From positions 1 through 44,915 of the forward strand of contig CAMRTO010000010.1 of assembly GCA_947053655.1 (NCBI GenBank): a stretch of DNA of 44,915 nt, in the 5' to 3' direction. Within the stretch, counting starts at the first letter, position 1. Each line of letters opens with the position of its first letter. The notes beneath the pieces are model-generated. The model made no database searches. It worked only from the letters and a program-made list of their open reading frames with translations, and had not been told where the DNA came from. This DNA is from an uncultured Clostridia bacterium. GTDB taxonomy: Bacteria; Bacillota; Clostridia; Christensenellales; Borkfalkiaceae. The position numbers were made by a program, and so were the translations under genes. Shown in pieces: positions 34,808 to 42,731 of this stretch.

Positions 34808-36945
34808 TTATTTGCGTCCCGCTATCAAGTCAACCGGCTTGTTGCGTAAAAGCTTTATAATAGGTATTGCCACGCCGACGGCAACAGCAATTACCGCAAC
34901 AGCCGCAAGCACGGCAAACTGGCGTATACCGAAGCTTATAAGCACAGCCTTTATACCGAACGCTTTCGTAAATTCGTTGTTCAGAATAAGCGCACCGACA
35001 GCCGCCAATAACGTAGAAACTGCAATCACCCCTGCGGTGAGAATACCGTTTTCCGCCGCGAATATTTTAACAACGTCCCCGCGCGACGCGCCGAGAGCGC
35101 GCAAAATTCCTATCTGCCGCTTTTTATCCACCACTACTCCGCTTGTATAATACAATACGAACAACGCGGCAATTACCGACAAACCGACGGACACCCACAA
35201 AAATATTTTAGGCAGTACGGTCATTATGTCGTCCGTCGATTCAAGCGCGAATATCGCGTCGTTACGAACCTCGCATATACTTATTACGGTCTTGTCGGCA
35301 AGCTTTACTTCCTCGAAAGCAAATCCCTTTACGTTTGCATAGTCGTCGGCACGGTTCTTCCCGAAGGGCGCGATTATGCGCGAAATGCATTCTCCGCTCT
35401 CCTGCTGACCCTCCGAATACACGTCCTTCGCATAGCCGGGAGCAAGAAACAGCGTGTTATGCATGCCGTAACGCAACAAATCCCAAAGACGATTAGAAGC
35501 CGCGCCGTAACTGTTGTCGTCATTATAAAGTATGTTGCCGAAATAATCCGTATCGAGTCCCGTATCGAGAATACCGACAACCTTAAATTCGGAATCGGAA
35601 ATATGCACCGTTTTACCAATCAGGTCCTCATATGCGTTTATTGCCGTTACGTCCGCTTGCGTAAAATTGAATGTTTCCTCGGCAAGGTAACCGAATTTTT
35701 TAAATCCGTTGAATATGTTTACGGGAAGAACCACCTCTCCGTATCCGGTCGGATAAGCGCCGCTTAAAAGTTTGAAACCGTAAGCCGAAACCAATCCGCC
35801 GTCCAACTCCGTAAAACCGTGAGTCGTAAAACGCCGTTCCAAAACGTTTCTCGGATAGGCAAGCGAAGAAATATTTACATTGTCAAAGCCGTCGTAAATT
35901 TTGTCCGCTCTGCCGCCCTTTATTTTACTTTTGACGAAATTGTACTCGCTTTCGGAAAAATTCCCGAATATATTATATATCTCTGCGCCCGACGCATGAA
36001 ATTCGGTAGAATTTTTGCAGTAAGAAATATGGTCGGAATTATACAGATACATGGTCTTTGCAATCGACTCGTATTTATCGTAAGCGCTTGCCGTATCAGC
36101 TATGCCGACGCACGCAAACGTAATTATACATATCAAAACGCATAAAACCAGTCTTATCGGTTTAGCGATAAGATACCCTGCGCCTATGCCGAAAACATGC
36201 TTTAAAGGCAGGGTGCCACGCTTTTCTTTTTTGTTTTCCGACGCACTTTCGACAGGCTTTTCCGCATCGTTTAAAGGCAAACTGTCGGAAAGTATTTCGC
36301 CGTCTTTTAGCTCGATTATTCTGTCGCCGTACTTTTCGGCAGACTCTCTGTCATGCGAAACTACGACTACAAGCGTGCTTTTGCTTATATCCTTTAAAAG
36401 AGTGAAAATTTCCGCACCGGTTTCGCTGTCCAGCGCGCCCGTAGGCTCGTCGCAAAGCAACATTTCGGGTTTTTTTACCAGCGCGCGGGCTATAGCCACG
36501 CGCTGTTTCTGCCCGCCCGAAATACTGTTGCACTTATGTTGCGCGTACTCGTTCAAGCCGACAGCCTGCAAAGCCTCCGCAACGCGTTCCGCCGTCTGCT
36601 TTTCGCCCTGTAAATCCAGCGCAAGCGCAACGTTGCGGTTTACCGTGTATTCGTCGAGAAGATTATTTTCCTGAAATACAAACCCCACAAAACGGTTACG
36701 GTAGTTATCGTAATCCTTTGCGGTGAAATTCTTCATCGACTTACCGTCGACGTTAACATCGCCGCCGTCGAAGCCGTCCAATCCGCCCAACAAATTTAAC
36801 AGTGTAGACTTGCCGCAGCCCGACTTGCCGAGTATGAAAACCATACCCGCGTCGGGCAGATTAAAGCTTACGCCTTTAAGCGCTTTAACCTCGGGATTGT
36901 TTTTACCTTATAGGTTTTTGTTAAATTACGGATTGTTATAGCCAT
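34808..36945 (-). pseudogene. ATPase-permease ABC exporter (MacB/FtsX type), frameshifted at its N-terminus
   Basis: The main frame (34808-36844) encodes 678 residues: Walker A GKSGCGKS (6-13), signature SISGGQKQR, Walker B LLCDEP, then a membrane permease with an FtsX-type domain near the C-terminus (VVVDKKRQIGILRALGASRGDV). The ATG at 36844 lacks a ribosome site and would omit the first strands of the ATPase. The missing start exists in another frame: ATG at 36945 gives MAITIRNLTKTYKV, then the frame must change within a run of five A (36900-36904, T on the plus strand) to continue KNNPEVKALKGVSFNLPDAGMVFILG. A sixth A would restore one reading frame. So this is a one-base deletion, sequencing error, or slippage-dependent gene. 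Exported substrate unknown. Confidence 0.8.
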
Positions 36946-37032
36946 TGTTTGTTTTTACATTCCCCCGTCCGTGATTTAAAGAAAGTTTAGTTTCTTTATT
37001 TATATAGCAATTGTTTCCGTCGCAACGTCTAC

Positions 37033-37051
37033 TTAAATTTTTTCAATTTAA
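37033..37051 (-). terminator. Weak AT hairpin after the SGNH hydrolase gene
   Basis: TTAAATT (37033-37039) and AATTTAA (37045-37051) form a short AT stem overlapping the stop codon. It is the only candidate terminator here and is weak. Confidence 0.3.
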
Positions 37052-37656
37052 AGCAGGTGCTTTCTTATAGCCTTTATCGCAGTGTCGGCGATAAGGCGCG
37101 AGCCGCGGTGCGTGGGGTGAACGCCGTCAGCCGAATACTCGGTATAAGGTATAGATTCGGCAAGTCCGTTGAACATTTCGTCATAAGCGACAAACTCGTC
37201 GCAAAGCTCGGGCGCAACCGTGTCTATTATTTTAAGTTCTTCGTTGAAAAGCTTGCGCATTCTAAGCTTATCCGGCGCGGGCATTAAAAACGGTTCCAGA
37301 AAAATAATAACTATGCCCGCCTCTTTAATGCGCGTCAGAAGCTCGGTCAAGTCGCTTTCGAATTGTTTCAGGTTAAGCTCTTTGCCGTACTTGAATTTGT
37401 GCAGCGTATTGTTTACGCCTATCATTATGACGGCGGCGTCGGGTTTCAGGTCTATCACGTCGCGCTGAACGCGCGCCAGAAGGTCGCAGACCTCGTTGCC
37501 GGAAATACCCTTGTTGATAAGCTCGATATCCGTATCGGGATAAATAGGCAAAAGCTTGTCCGCCAAAATTTTAACAAAACCGTTGCCGAGAGATTTTGTA
37601 TCCTCCCTGTTTCTGTCGCAATCCGTAATGGAGTCGCCTAAAAATACTATTTTCAT
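37048..37656 (-). CDS. SGNH/GDSL-type esterase or lipase
   Basis: The 202-residue cytoplasmic hydrolase has all four SGNH blocks: GDSITD (block I, catalytic Ser, residues 6-11), NKGISGN (block II, Gly), MIGVNN (block III, Asn) and DGVHPTHRG near 180 (block V, Asp and His). Length is typical. An in-frame upstream start at 37710 exists, but the ATG at 37656 is preceded by a strong AAGGGAAGTGA site and begins directly with the family motif MKIVFLGDSITD, so it is preferred. No signal peptide, so it acts inside the cell, perhaps on acyl esters or acetylated sugars. Monocistronic. Confidence 0.92.
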   Translation of the reverse strand: MKIVFLGDSITDCDRNREDTKSLGNGFVKILADKLLPIYPDTDIELINKGISGNEVCDLLARVQRDVIDLKPDAAVIMIGVNNTLHKFKYGKELNLKQFESDLTELLTRIKEAGIVIIFLEPFLMPAPDKLRMRKLFNEELKIIDTVAPELCDEFVAYDEMFNGLAESIPYTEYSADGVHPTHRGSRLIADTAIKAIRKHLL

Positions 37657-37749
37657 ATTCTTCACTTCCCTTTGGAATATTTTACCACAAAGTCGGCGCT
37701 TATGCAACAATAAGAATAAATTATTTTTTAAAATGGGTGAATTAATGCT

Positions 37750-37778
37750 TTGACAAACAAATAAATTTATGATATAGT
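37750..37778 (+). promoter_or_regulatory. Strong promoter of tRNA-Ser
   Basis: TTGACA at 37750-37755, a 17-base spacer and TATAGT at 37773-37778. The tRNA begins 16 bases further on. Confidence 0.9.
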
Positions 37779-37793
37779 GAAGTCCGTCGACAT

Positions 37794-37884
37794 GCGGAAG
37801 TACCCAAGCGGCTCAAGGGGCTCCCCTGCTAAGGGAGTAGTGCGGGAAACTGCAGCGAGGGTTCAAATCCCTCCTTCCGCGCCA
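37794..37884 (+). tRNA. tRNA-Ser (anticodon GCU)
   Basis: A complete 91-base class II tRNA including encoded CCA. The acceptor GCGGAAG (37794-37800) pairs with CTTCCGC before the G discriminator and CCA at 37882-37884. Anticodon loop CTGCTAA places GCU at 37828-37830, reading AGC/AGU. The long variable arm (TGCGGGAAACTGCAG) and T loop GGTTCAAATCC are typical of tRNA-Ser. A single-gene transcription unit with its own promoter and terminator. Confidence 0.97.
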
Positions 37885-37886
37885 AA

Positions 37887-37930
37887 AATGGCGTAAGTTG
37901 ATTTTGTTCAACTTACGCCATTATTTTTTT
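37887..37930. terminator. Terminator of tRNA-Ser, likely bidirectional
   Basis: AATGGCGTAAGTTGA at 37887-37901 pairs perfectly (15 bp) with 37908-37922, followed by ATTTTTTT. On the minus strand it is followed by TTTTT, so it may also stop transcripts of the exonuclease gene. Confidence 0.92.
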
Positions 37931-37960
37931 AAATACGGTTTAAACTGTCGGCTTTTGAAA

Positions 37961-37982
37961 TTGCAAATTTATAAATTTGCAA
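37961..37982. repeat. Perfect 22-bp AT palindrome
   Basis: TTGCAAATTTA (37961-37971) is followed directly by its exact reverse complement (37972-37982) with no spacer. It lies between the tRNA terminator and the exonuclease gene end. It could be an operator, a recombination site or a weak hairpin. Confidence 0.6.
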
Positions 37983-38023
37983 GCGTATTTTTAATCGCAT
38001 ACAAATACTGTACCACACCGTAT

Positions 38024-38578
38024 TTACCGATTGCCGTTAAGATGCTTTCGTAAATTCCTATATACTTCGTTACATATCAAGCAGTCTTTTTCGGCGCGGT
38101 GCGCGCCTTCTACGGATATGCCGTAATACGCCGCTACTGTGGTTTGTTTATGGTTTTCTATATTTCTCAACGCCCGACGGGAAAACCGCAAAACGTCCAC
38201 AAAGTCGTTGGTAAGCGGCTCGCACAAATAATACAGCATATTGTCATACAGAAAATTGACGTCGAAATTTACGTTGTAACCGATTAAAATATCGTCGCCG
38301 ACAAACTGTTTGAATTCGGTCAACGCTTCGGTTATATCCGCGCCGTTTTCCACCATGGCGTCGGTAATCCCCGTCAGCTTAGTAATAAACCAATCTATTT
38401 TACGGTTAGGCTTGATAAGCGTGGAAAAAGTTCCGACCTTTATGTTTTTCCTGAACTTTACGGCGGAAATTTCTATAATTTCGCACACGGACGAAAACAT
38501 GCCGTTTGTTTCTATATCGACAACGGTATAATCGTCGGGAAACTCCCACAAGCTTTTACCCTTGAATTTGCGTTCCAT
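38024..38578 (-). CDS. DEDDh 3'-5' exonuclease (DnaQ/epsilon type)
   Basis: The 184-residue soluble protein has the RNase T/DnaQ exonuclease fold: Exo I VVDIETNG (D21, E23), Exo II GYNVNFDVNFL (Asp near 105) and Exo III with AHRAEKD (His and Asp near 160-165). These residues bind two metal ions and remove nucleotides from 3' ends. It is a free-standing single-domain version, like proteins often annotated as PolC-type or epsilon-like exonucleases; the true substrate (DNA repair tracts or RNA) cannot be told. The ATG at 38578 is the first Met of the frame. It is followed by the terminator/tRNA region and preceded by an imperfect hairpin at 38614-38653. Confidence 0.9.
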   Translation of the reverse strand: MERKFKGKSLWEFPDDYTVVDIETNGMFSSVCEIIEISAVKFRKNIKVGTFSTLIKPNRKIDWFITKLTGITDAMVENGADITEALTEFKQFVGDDILIGYNVNFDVNFLYDNMLYYLCEPLTNDFVDVLRFSRRALRNIENHKQTTVAAYYGISVEGAHRAEKDCLICNEVYRNLRKHLNGNR

Positions 38579-38613
38579 TTTCGCCGTCCTCTTTCGTTTC
38601 GTTTATCTGTTTA

Positions 38614-38653
38614 TAGCAAAGGGACATCTCTTGCGAGATGTCCTTATTTGCTA
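38614..38653. terminator. Imperfect hairpin after the pectate-lyase-like gene
   Basis: GGACATCTC (38622-38630) pairs with GAGATGTCC (38635-38643), extended by TAGCAAA/TTTGCTA across a small mismatch. No strong T run follows on the minus strand, so it is a weak terminator or a processing site between the two genes. Confidence 0.45.
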
Positions 38654-38664
38654 CGCCACTGCCG

Positions 38665-40353
38665 TTAAGCAGAATAGCTGTTTTTTAAGTAAAGCTCGCC
38701 GAGCGACGCATTCACTCCCGCCCCGTACGCGGTTGCGGAAAGAACGTCTTTCAACTTATCGAGAGAAACAGCGGAAACCGTAAACGGCGCCAAGCCGTCC
38801 GCAGTATGCCAGGAAAAGTTTTCCGTGCTTAATATGTTGGGATTGTTGTTGGTAAATTTGTTGCCCGCGTCCGAAGAAGAACCCAGGTACACGTCGCCGT
38901 CGCCCGTCCTGTCGTAGCTGCAATTTACAAGCTCGTATCCGCCCTTTACCAGTTCCGCGGTATTGCTGTCGTTGTTTTTCAGCAAAGTGTCTATGCCCGA
39001 ATAAATACAGTTTTCCGCCTTTACGCTGCCGCCGTTACCGCACACTATGCCCTGCGACACAAGCGCGCACTTCCATTTGGAATTTACCGCAGTTACAAGC
39101 GAAGCGGCATTTAAAGCCTTCAACTTAGAGCGGTAAGCGTAATACTGCGAATTATCCACAATGCAGTTGTACATATAAGCGTTTCCGCCGCGGAGTTTGG
39201 GAATTCTGTCCTCCAAATTTTTAAACGAGCAGTTTGCGAAGGAAACCTGAAGCTTCAAATTATATTCGTATTTATCGCCGCTGTCGCCGCACAAAAAGCC
39301 CTTTTTCTGGGGAATTGCAAGTCCGTACAAAATATCCTCGAAGGTTGCCCCGCCGTTGCGCAGCGCCTTGTAATACAGACACTTGTTTCCGCCGGACTGA
39401 TAATCGCTCTCTATCGCGGACATCATTTTATAGATATAACCGTTCACGTCGTCGCTGCCGGCGTTGAATTTGCACCAGCTTATATGTAATCCGTTGCCGC
39501 CGTCCGCGCCGTAGGGCGCACGGAAAGCGACGCCCGCGTTAGCCGAATAATCGGGGTTGGAATAGTCTATCTGTCCGTCGTAAGATTTACCGAAAGTGCA
39601 ATGGTCTATCCAGACGTATCCGCAGAACGCTATTTTGAAATACGCCCAGCCGTGCCAGTCGTAGTCGCCTACGGCGGAAGCGGTTGTAAGCGGAGAGTCC
39701 TCCCACTGCCAGATTTCGTCGAATTCAAGATTTCTGAATACCACGTTGTTGTCGCTGGTCAGCTTAAAGCCGCAATGCGTAAGCTTAGCTCCGCTTTTCG
39801 AATATACAAGAAGGTCGGACGTGTTTTCCACTTTAATCTGCGAAATACCGTTTTCCTTTACGGTATCGGAATTGAAGTCGTTAGTATGCTTGGACATAGT
39901 CTTTCTTGAAAAATCGTCGACAATGCCGCTGCTTTTCGCCGCCGCGCTCAGTTTTTCATAGCCGAGATTCAAATCGTTTTCTATTTCTATGACGCGGACG
40001 GTGCCTTTGAAATTTTCTTCTGTATAGCCTTCGGCGGGAACCTGCGTGTAAGTCGAAGTCGCATCGTCCCATACGTTGCTGTAATGAATTTTTGCGTCCG
40101 CCAGCGCGGTAATAAGCTCGTCCGCGGTCTTTACCTTACGGTAAGCGTCGGTATTTTCGTAAACCGAAAAATCCGATATTTTGCCCTTTACGTAGCCGTC
40201 TGCGGAAAGATTGTTTTTAATCTCCGCGGAAACGCCCGCAAGCGGACCGGTGTCGTCGGACGAATTTCCGTTATTGCCGCCCGCTCCTTTACAGCCGGCA
40301 AAAAGCGCCGCCGTCATAACTACCGCAATAAATGCGGTAAACAATTTTTTCAT
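38665..40353 (-). CDS. Pectate-lyase-like (parallel beta-helix) lipoprotein
   Basis: The 562-residue protein carries a lipoprotein signal with acceptor Cys21 (lipobox LFAGC) and a Gly/Asn/Ser-rich linker. A pectate-lyase-type right-handed beta-helix follows: VVFRNLEFDEIWQWED, then VWIDHCTFGKSYDGQIDYS with the IDHCTFG element typical of PL1 (about 200-300), then HISWCKF. PL1 lyases cleave polygalacturonate by beta-elimination using Asp residues for calcium and an Arg base; I cannot locate the Arg with certainty, so catalysis is not proven. It is probably a surface enzyme or glycan-binding relative. An AAGGAGGAGA ribosome site precedes the ATG. Confidence 0.83.
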   Translation of the reverse strand: MKKLFTAFIAVVMTAALFAGCKGAGGNNGNSSDDTGPLAGVSAEIKNNLSADGYVKGKISDFSVYENTDAYRKVKTADELITALADAKIHYSNVWDDATSTYTQVPAEGYTEENFKGTVRVIEIENDLNLGYEKLSAAAKSSGIVDDFSRKTMSKHTNDFNSDTVKENGISQIKVENTSDLLVYSKSGAKLTHCGFKLTSDNNVVFRNLEFDEIWQWEDSPLTTASAVGDYDWHGWAYFKIAFCGYVWIDHCTFGKSYDGQIDYSNPDYSANAGVAFRAPYGADGGNGLHISWCKFNAGSDDVNGYIYKMMSAIESDYQSGGNKCLYYKALRNGGATFEDILYGLAIPQKKGFLCGDSGDKYEYNLKLQVSFANCSFKNLEDRIPKLRGGNAYMYNCIVDNSQYYAYRSKLKALNAASLVTAVNSKWKCALVSQGIVCGNGGSVKAENCIYSGIDTLLKNNDSNTAELVKGGYELVNCSYDRTGDGDVYLGSSSDAGNKFTNNNPNILSTENFSWHTADGLAPFTVSAVSLDKLKDVLSATAYGAGVNASLGELYLKNSYSA

Positions 40354-40389
40354 AAATGTCTCCTCCTTATAATAAAACGCGCAAGGCGT

Positions 40390-41250
40390 TTAATAGTCGT
40401 CCGTAAAGCGGTGTCTTACGCCGTCTTTGTCCTTATATGCGATTACGGTCTTTAAACTTACGTTTTCCACGCTTCTGAAAATATTCTGTTCGATGCCGCC
40501 GTCCTCGGATTCCAGCCGGCGGATAAGCTCTTTGACCTTTAAGCGTTTGGATTCGTTTTCGGGATTTTCCCCGTCCGCGTTCCTTTCCGTAAACAGGCAC
40601 GCGCATCTTATAAATTGCAGTCCGTTACAGTCGCGCCACTGCTTTATGTGCTGTTCGCGTATCAGATACATTGGTCGGATAAGCTGCATGCCCTCGAAGT
40701 TCGCGCTTTTGAGTTTGGGCATCATGGTCTGCATCTGTCCGCCGTAAAGCATACCCATTAAAATGGTTTCGATAACGTCGTCGTAATGGTGTCCCAACGC
40801 AATCTTATTGCAACCGAGATCCTTTGCGGCATGATATAAATGACCGCGGCGCATTCTCGCGCAAAGATAGCAGGGCGACTTGCCTATGCTTTCCACATCC
40901 GCGAAAATATCCGTTTTGAATACGGTTATCGGAATATCCAAAAGCCGCGCGTTCTTTTCTATAAGCGCGTAATTCTGCGCGTTGTAGCCCGGGTCCATTA
41001 CGAGAAATTTAAGCCCGAACGGAATTTTATTGTGTCTTTTAAGCTCCTGAAAAAGCTTCGCCATTACGAAAGAATCCTTTCCGCCCGATATGCACACCGC
41101 TATTTTGTCGTCGGGCTGAATCAACTCGTACTCGACGATAGCTTTTGCGAAACGTGAAAAAAGTTTTTTGCGGAACGTCTTTCTTATGCTTTCCTCGGCG
41201 CGGCGGGCTATATCGTCCGCATCGCTTCCGTAATTATCAAAATCGGTCAT
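40390..41250 (-). CDS. TtcA-like tRNA thiolation enzyme (PP-loop ATPase)
   Basis: The 286-residue cytoplasmic protein has the PP-loop SGGKDS near residue 58-63 and two cysteine pairs: CYLCARMRRGHLY in the first half, and a cysteine pair in RCACLF near the end. GHHYDDVIET matches the TtcA/TilS family. Such enzymes adenylate a tRNA cytidine (position 32) and insert sulfur using a [4Fe-4S] cluster. A start at 41304 is possible on paper but lies inside the neighbouring terminator. The ATG at 41250 starts 8 bases after a -10 box and lacks a Shine-Dalgarno site, so the message is probably leaderless. Confidence 0.88.
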   Translation of the reverse strand: MTDFDNYGSDADDIARRAEESIRKTFRKKLFSRFAKAIVEYELIQPDDKIAVCISGGKDSFVMAKLFQELKRHNKIPFGLKFLVMDPGYNAQNYALIEKNARLLDIPITVFKTDIFADVESIGKSPCYLCARMRRGHLYHAAKDLGCNKIALGHHYDDVIETILMGMLYGGQMQTMMPKLKSANFEGMQLIRPMYLIREQHIKQWRDCNGLQFIRCACLFTERNADGENPENESKRLKVKELIRRLESEDGGIEQNIFRSVENVSLKTVIAYKDKDGVRHRFTDDY

Positions 41251-41257
41251 CGGTAAA

Positions 41258-41286
41258 AATATACCAGTTTTCGCGTATACTGTCAA
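41258..41286 (-). promoter_or_regulatory. Promoter of the ttcA-like gene, likely giving a leaderless mRNA
   Basis: On the minus strand: TTGACA (41281-41286), exactly 17 bases, then TATATT (41258-41263). The ATG at 41250 lies about 7 bases beyond, at the expected transcription start, leaving no room for a ribosome site. Confidence 0.8.
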
Positions 41287-41300
41287 CTTTTTTTCAAAAA

Positions 41301-41340
41301 ACAAGCGTCCCGCGCTTTAAAATAAGCGCGGGACGCTTGT
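41301..41340 (-). terminator. Terminator of the marR-degV operon
   Basis: A perfect 17-bp stem (41301-41317 with 41324-41340, core GCGTCCCGCGC) with loop TAAAAT. On the minus strand it is followed by TTTTTT and lies just after the degV stop codon. Confidence 0.9.
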
Positions 41341-41343
41341 TTG

Positions 41344-42192
41344 TCAGTCCTTTGCGAAAAAGCAAACGCCGACGGCGCCCGGTCCTATATGAGTGCCTAT
41401 CGTACTGCCGATTAAATACGACGGAACGAAATCCGTCTTATCCTTCCACAGTTTCGCGCTGTCGTTGAGATACTTGTTAAGATAGTCGTCCGACAAGCCC
41501 GAATAAACAAGCCCGTACGGCATTCCGAAGTCTATACCGCCGCATCTGTCCACAAGCTGCGTCAGCAGATTGTTGCCTTTTTTAGAGCCTATCGCCTTAC
41601 CTACAAGCTTGACCTCGCCCTTAATTATGGAAATTACGGGTTTAATGGAAAGAAGCTCGCCCGTGAACGCCGCCGCCGCGGAAATACGCCCGCCCTTTCT
41701 GAGATATTTTAACGTGTCAAGCACCGCAAGCAACTGTATTTTATGTTTTTTGACCTCCAGCTCCGCGGCTATTTCACGCGCGGAAAGCCCCTCGCCCAAA
41801 AGCCGCAAAGCGTATTGGCAAAGTATTCTTTCGCCTATGCACGCGTTGAGGCTGTCGACCACGTACACCTTTCCGCCGAAATCTTTCGCCGCTTTGACCG
41901 CGCCCGAATACGTGCCGGAAATTTTAGACGACATTGTTATAACCACCACGTCCGAGCCGTCCGCGGTAAGCTCGCCGTATTTTTCGGCAAATTCATACTC
42001 GTTAATCCTGCTGGTCTGAGGCAGCTCGTCGCTTTCTATAAGCATTTCGAAAAACCGCGAGTGCGAAAGATTTATACCGTCGAGAAACTCCTCCGTGCCG
42101 AAACGTATCCTTACGGGAATGATATGCACGCCGAGAGAGGCGGCTTCGTCCTTTTCTATATCCGATGCGGAGTCTATAAGTATTTTAACCAT
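41344..42192 (-). CDS. DegV family fatty-acid-binding protein
   Basis: The 282-residue protein starts MVKILIDSASDIEKDEA, the DegV signature (DSASD near residues 7-11), with the conserved TSRIN motif and a fatty-acid head-group binding region around SSKISGTYSGA. DegV/FakB proteins bind one fatty acid for phosphorylation by FakA in phospholipid synthesis; which fatty acid this one binds is unknown and fakA is not in the window. A longer start at 42231 exists, but the GGAGGGAAATCAA site directly before 42192 supports the shorter one. It overlaps the marR stop by 8 bp, so both are translated from one message. Confidence 0.93.
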   Translation of the reverse strand: MVKILIDSASDIEKDEAASLGVHIIPVRIRFGTEEFLDGINLSHSRFFEMLIESDELPQTSRINEYEFAEKYGELTADGSDVVVITMSSKISGTYSGAVKAAKDFGGKVYVVDSLNACIGERILCQYALRLLGEGLSAREIAAELEVKKHKIQLLAVLDTLKYLRKGGRISAAAAFTGELLSIKPVISIIKGEVKLVGKAIGSKKGNNLLTQLVDRCGGIDFGMPYGLVYSGLSDDYLNKYLNDSAKLWKDKTDFVPSYLIGSTIGTHIGPGAVGVCFFAKD

Positions 42193-42640
42193 TTGATTTC
42201 CCTCCCGAAAGTTCAGCGTAATATGCGGCAAGCCTGTCCGCTATGCTTTCAAGCGTTTCGTAAAAACGGACGCGCTCCTCGCCGTTAAAGCCCGCGTGCC
42301 CCGCTTCGACCGCCCTGTCCGCTTTACTGCGTATTTCGTCCGCAAGTCTTTTGCCCTCGTCTGTAAGCTTTATCTTGGCGTTGTAAGTCGCGGAGCCGTA
42401 CTGCACGTAGCCCTTTTCCTTCATCTGCGTCAGCGCGCGGGAGATAGCCGCCTTGTCCTCCAAGGTATATCTGGCAAGCTCTGTCGCGGTAAGCCCTTCC
42501 TCATGCTCCCTTAAAAAATAACCGCACATAACGTGAATGGCTTTCAGTCCGTACTCCTCCATCTCGAAAATCTTTATGCGCTGGACAAGCTTGTTCAGCT
42601 TCATTATAGTCACGGTAAAATGCTCGAACGTTTTATCCAT
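42185..42640 (-). CDS. MarR family transcriptional regulator
   Basis: The 151-residue winged-helix regulator has an N-terminal dimer helix, an HTH around LTATELARYTLEDKAAISRALTQMKEKGYVQ (about 48-80) and a wing (YNAKIKLTDEG), followed by C-terminal dimerisation helices. MarR proteins bind palindromes as dimers and release them on ligand binding. It is expressed ahead of degV with an 8-bp overlap. A palindrome lies 16 bp upstream of its -35 box, so autoregulation is likely. The ligand may be a fatty-acid-type molecule given its DegV partner (inference). The ATG has a GGAG site. Confidence 0.92.
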   Translation of the reverse strand: MDKTFEHFTVTIMKLNKLVQRIKIFEMEEYGLKAIHVMCGYFLREHEEGLTATELARYTLEDKAAISRALTQMKEKGYVQYGSATYNAKIKLTDEGKRLADEIRSKADRAVEAGHAGFNGEERVRFYETLESIADRLAAYYAELSGGKSNG

Positions 42641-42672
42641 AAATTTTTTCTCCGTAAAAAATCAATGAATAG

Positions 42673-42701
42673 ATTTTAACCTATCGCCGCGCGTTTGTCA
42701 A
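42673..42701 (-). promoter_or_regulatory. Promoter of marR-degV
   Basis: On the minus strand: TTGACA (42696-42701), 17 bases, TAAAAT (42673-42678). The leader carries a GGAG ribosome site about 10 bases before the ATG at 42640. Confidence 0.87.
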
Positions 42702-42716
42702 CGGTTTTAAAGACTT

Positions 42717-42730
42717 GTTGATTAATCAAC
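42717..42730. promoter_or_regulatory. Palindromic operator candidate for the MarR regulator
   Basis: GTTGATTAATCAAC is a perfect 14-bp palindrome of the TTGA-TTAA-TCAA style seen in MarR operators. It is 15 bp upstream of the -35 box of marR-degV and directly after the mntP stop codon. Confidence 0.65.
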
Positions 42731-42731
42731 T

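Noticed and set aside
34808..36844. Taking ATG 36844 as the true start of the ABC exporter
   Set aside because: No ribosome site, and it would remove the first strands and the conserved VKALKGVSF segment of the ATPase, which exist just upstream in the DNA.
41251..41304. Longer start for the ttcA-like gene at 41304
   Set aside because: It begins inside the marR-degV terminator and upstream of the promoter identified at 41258-41286.
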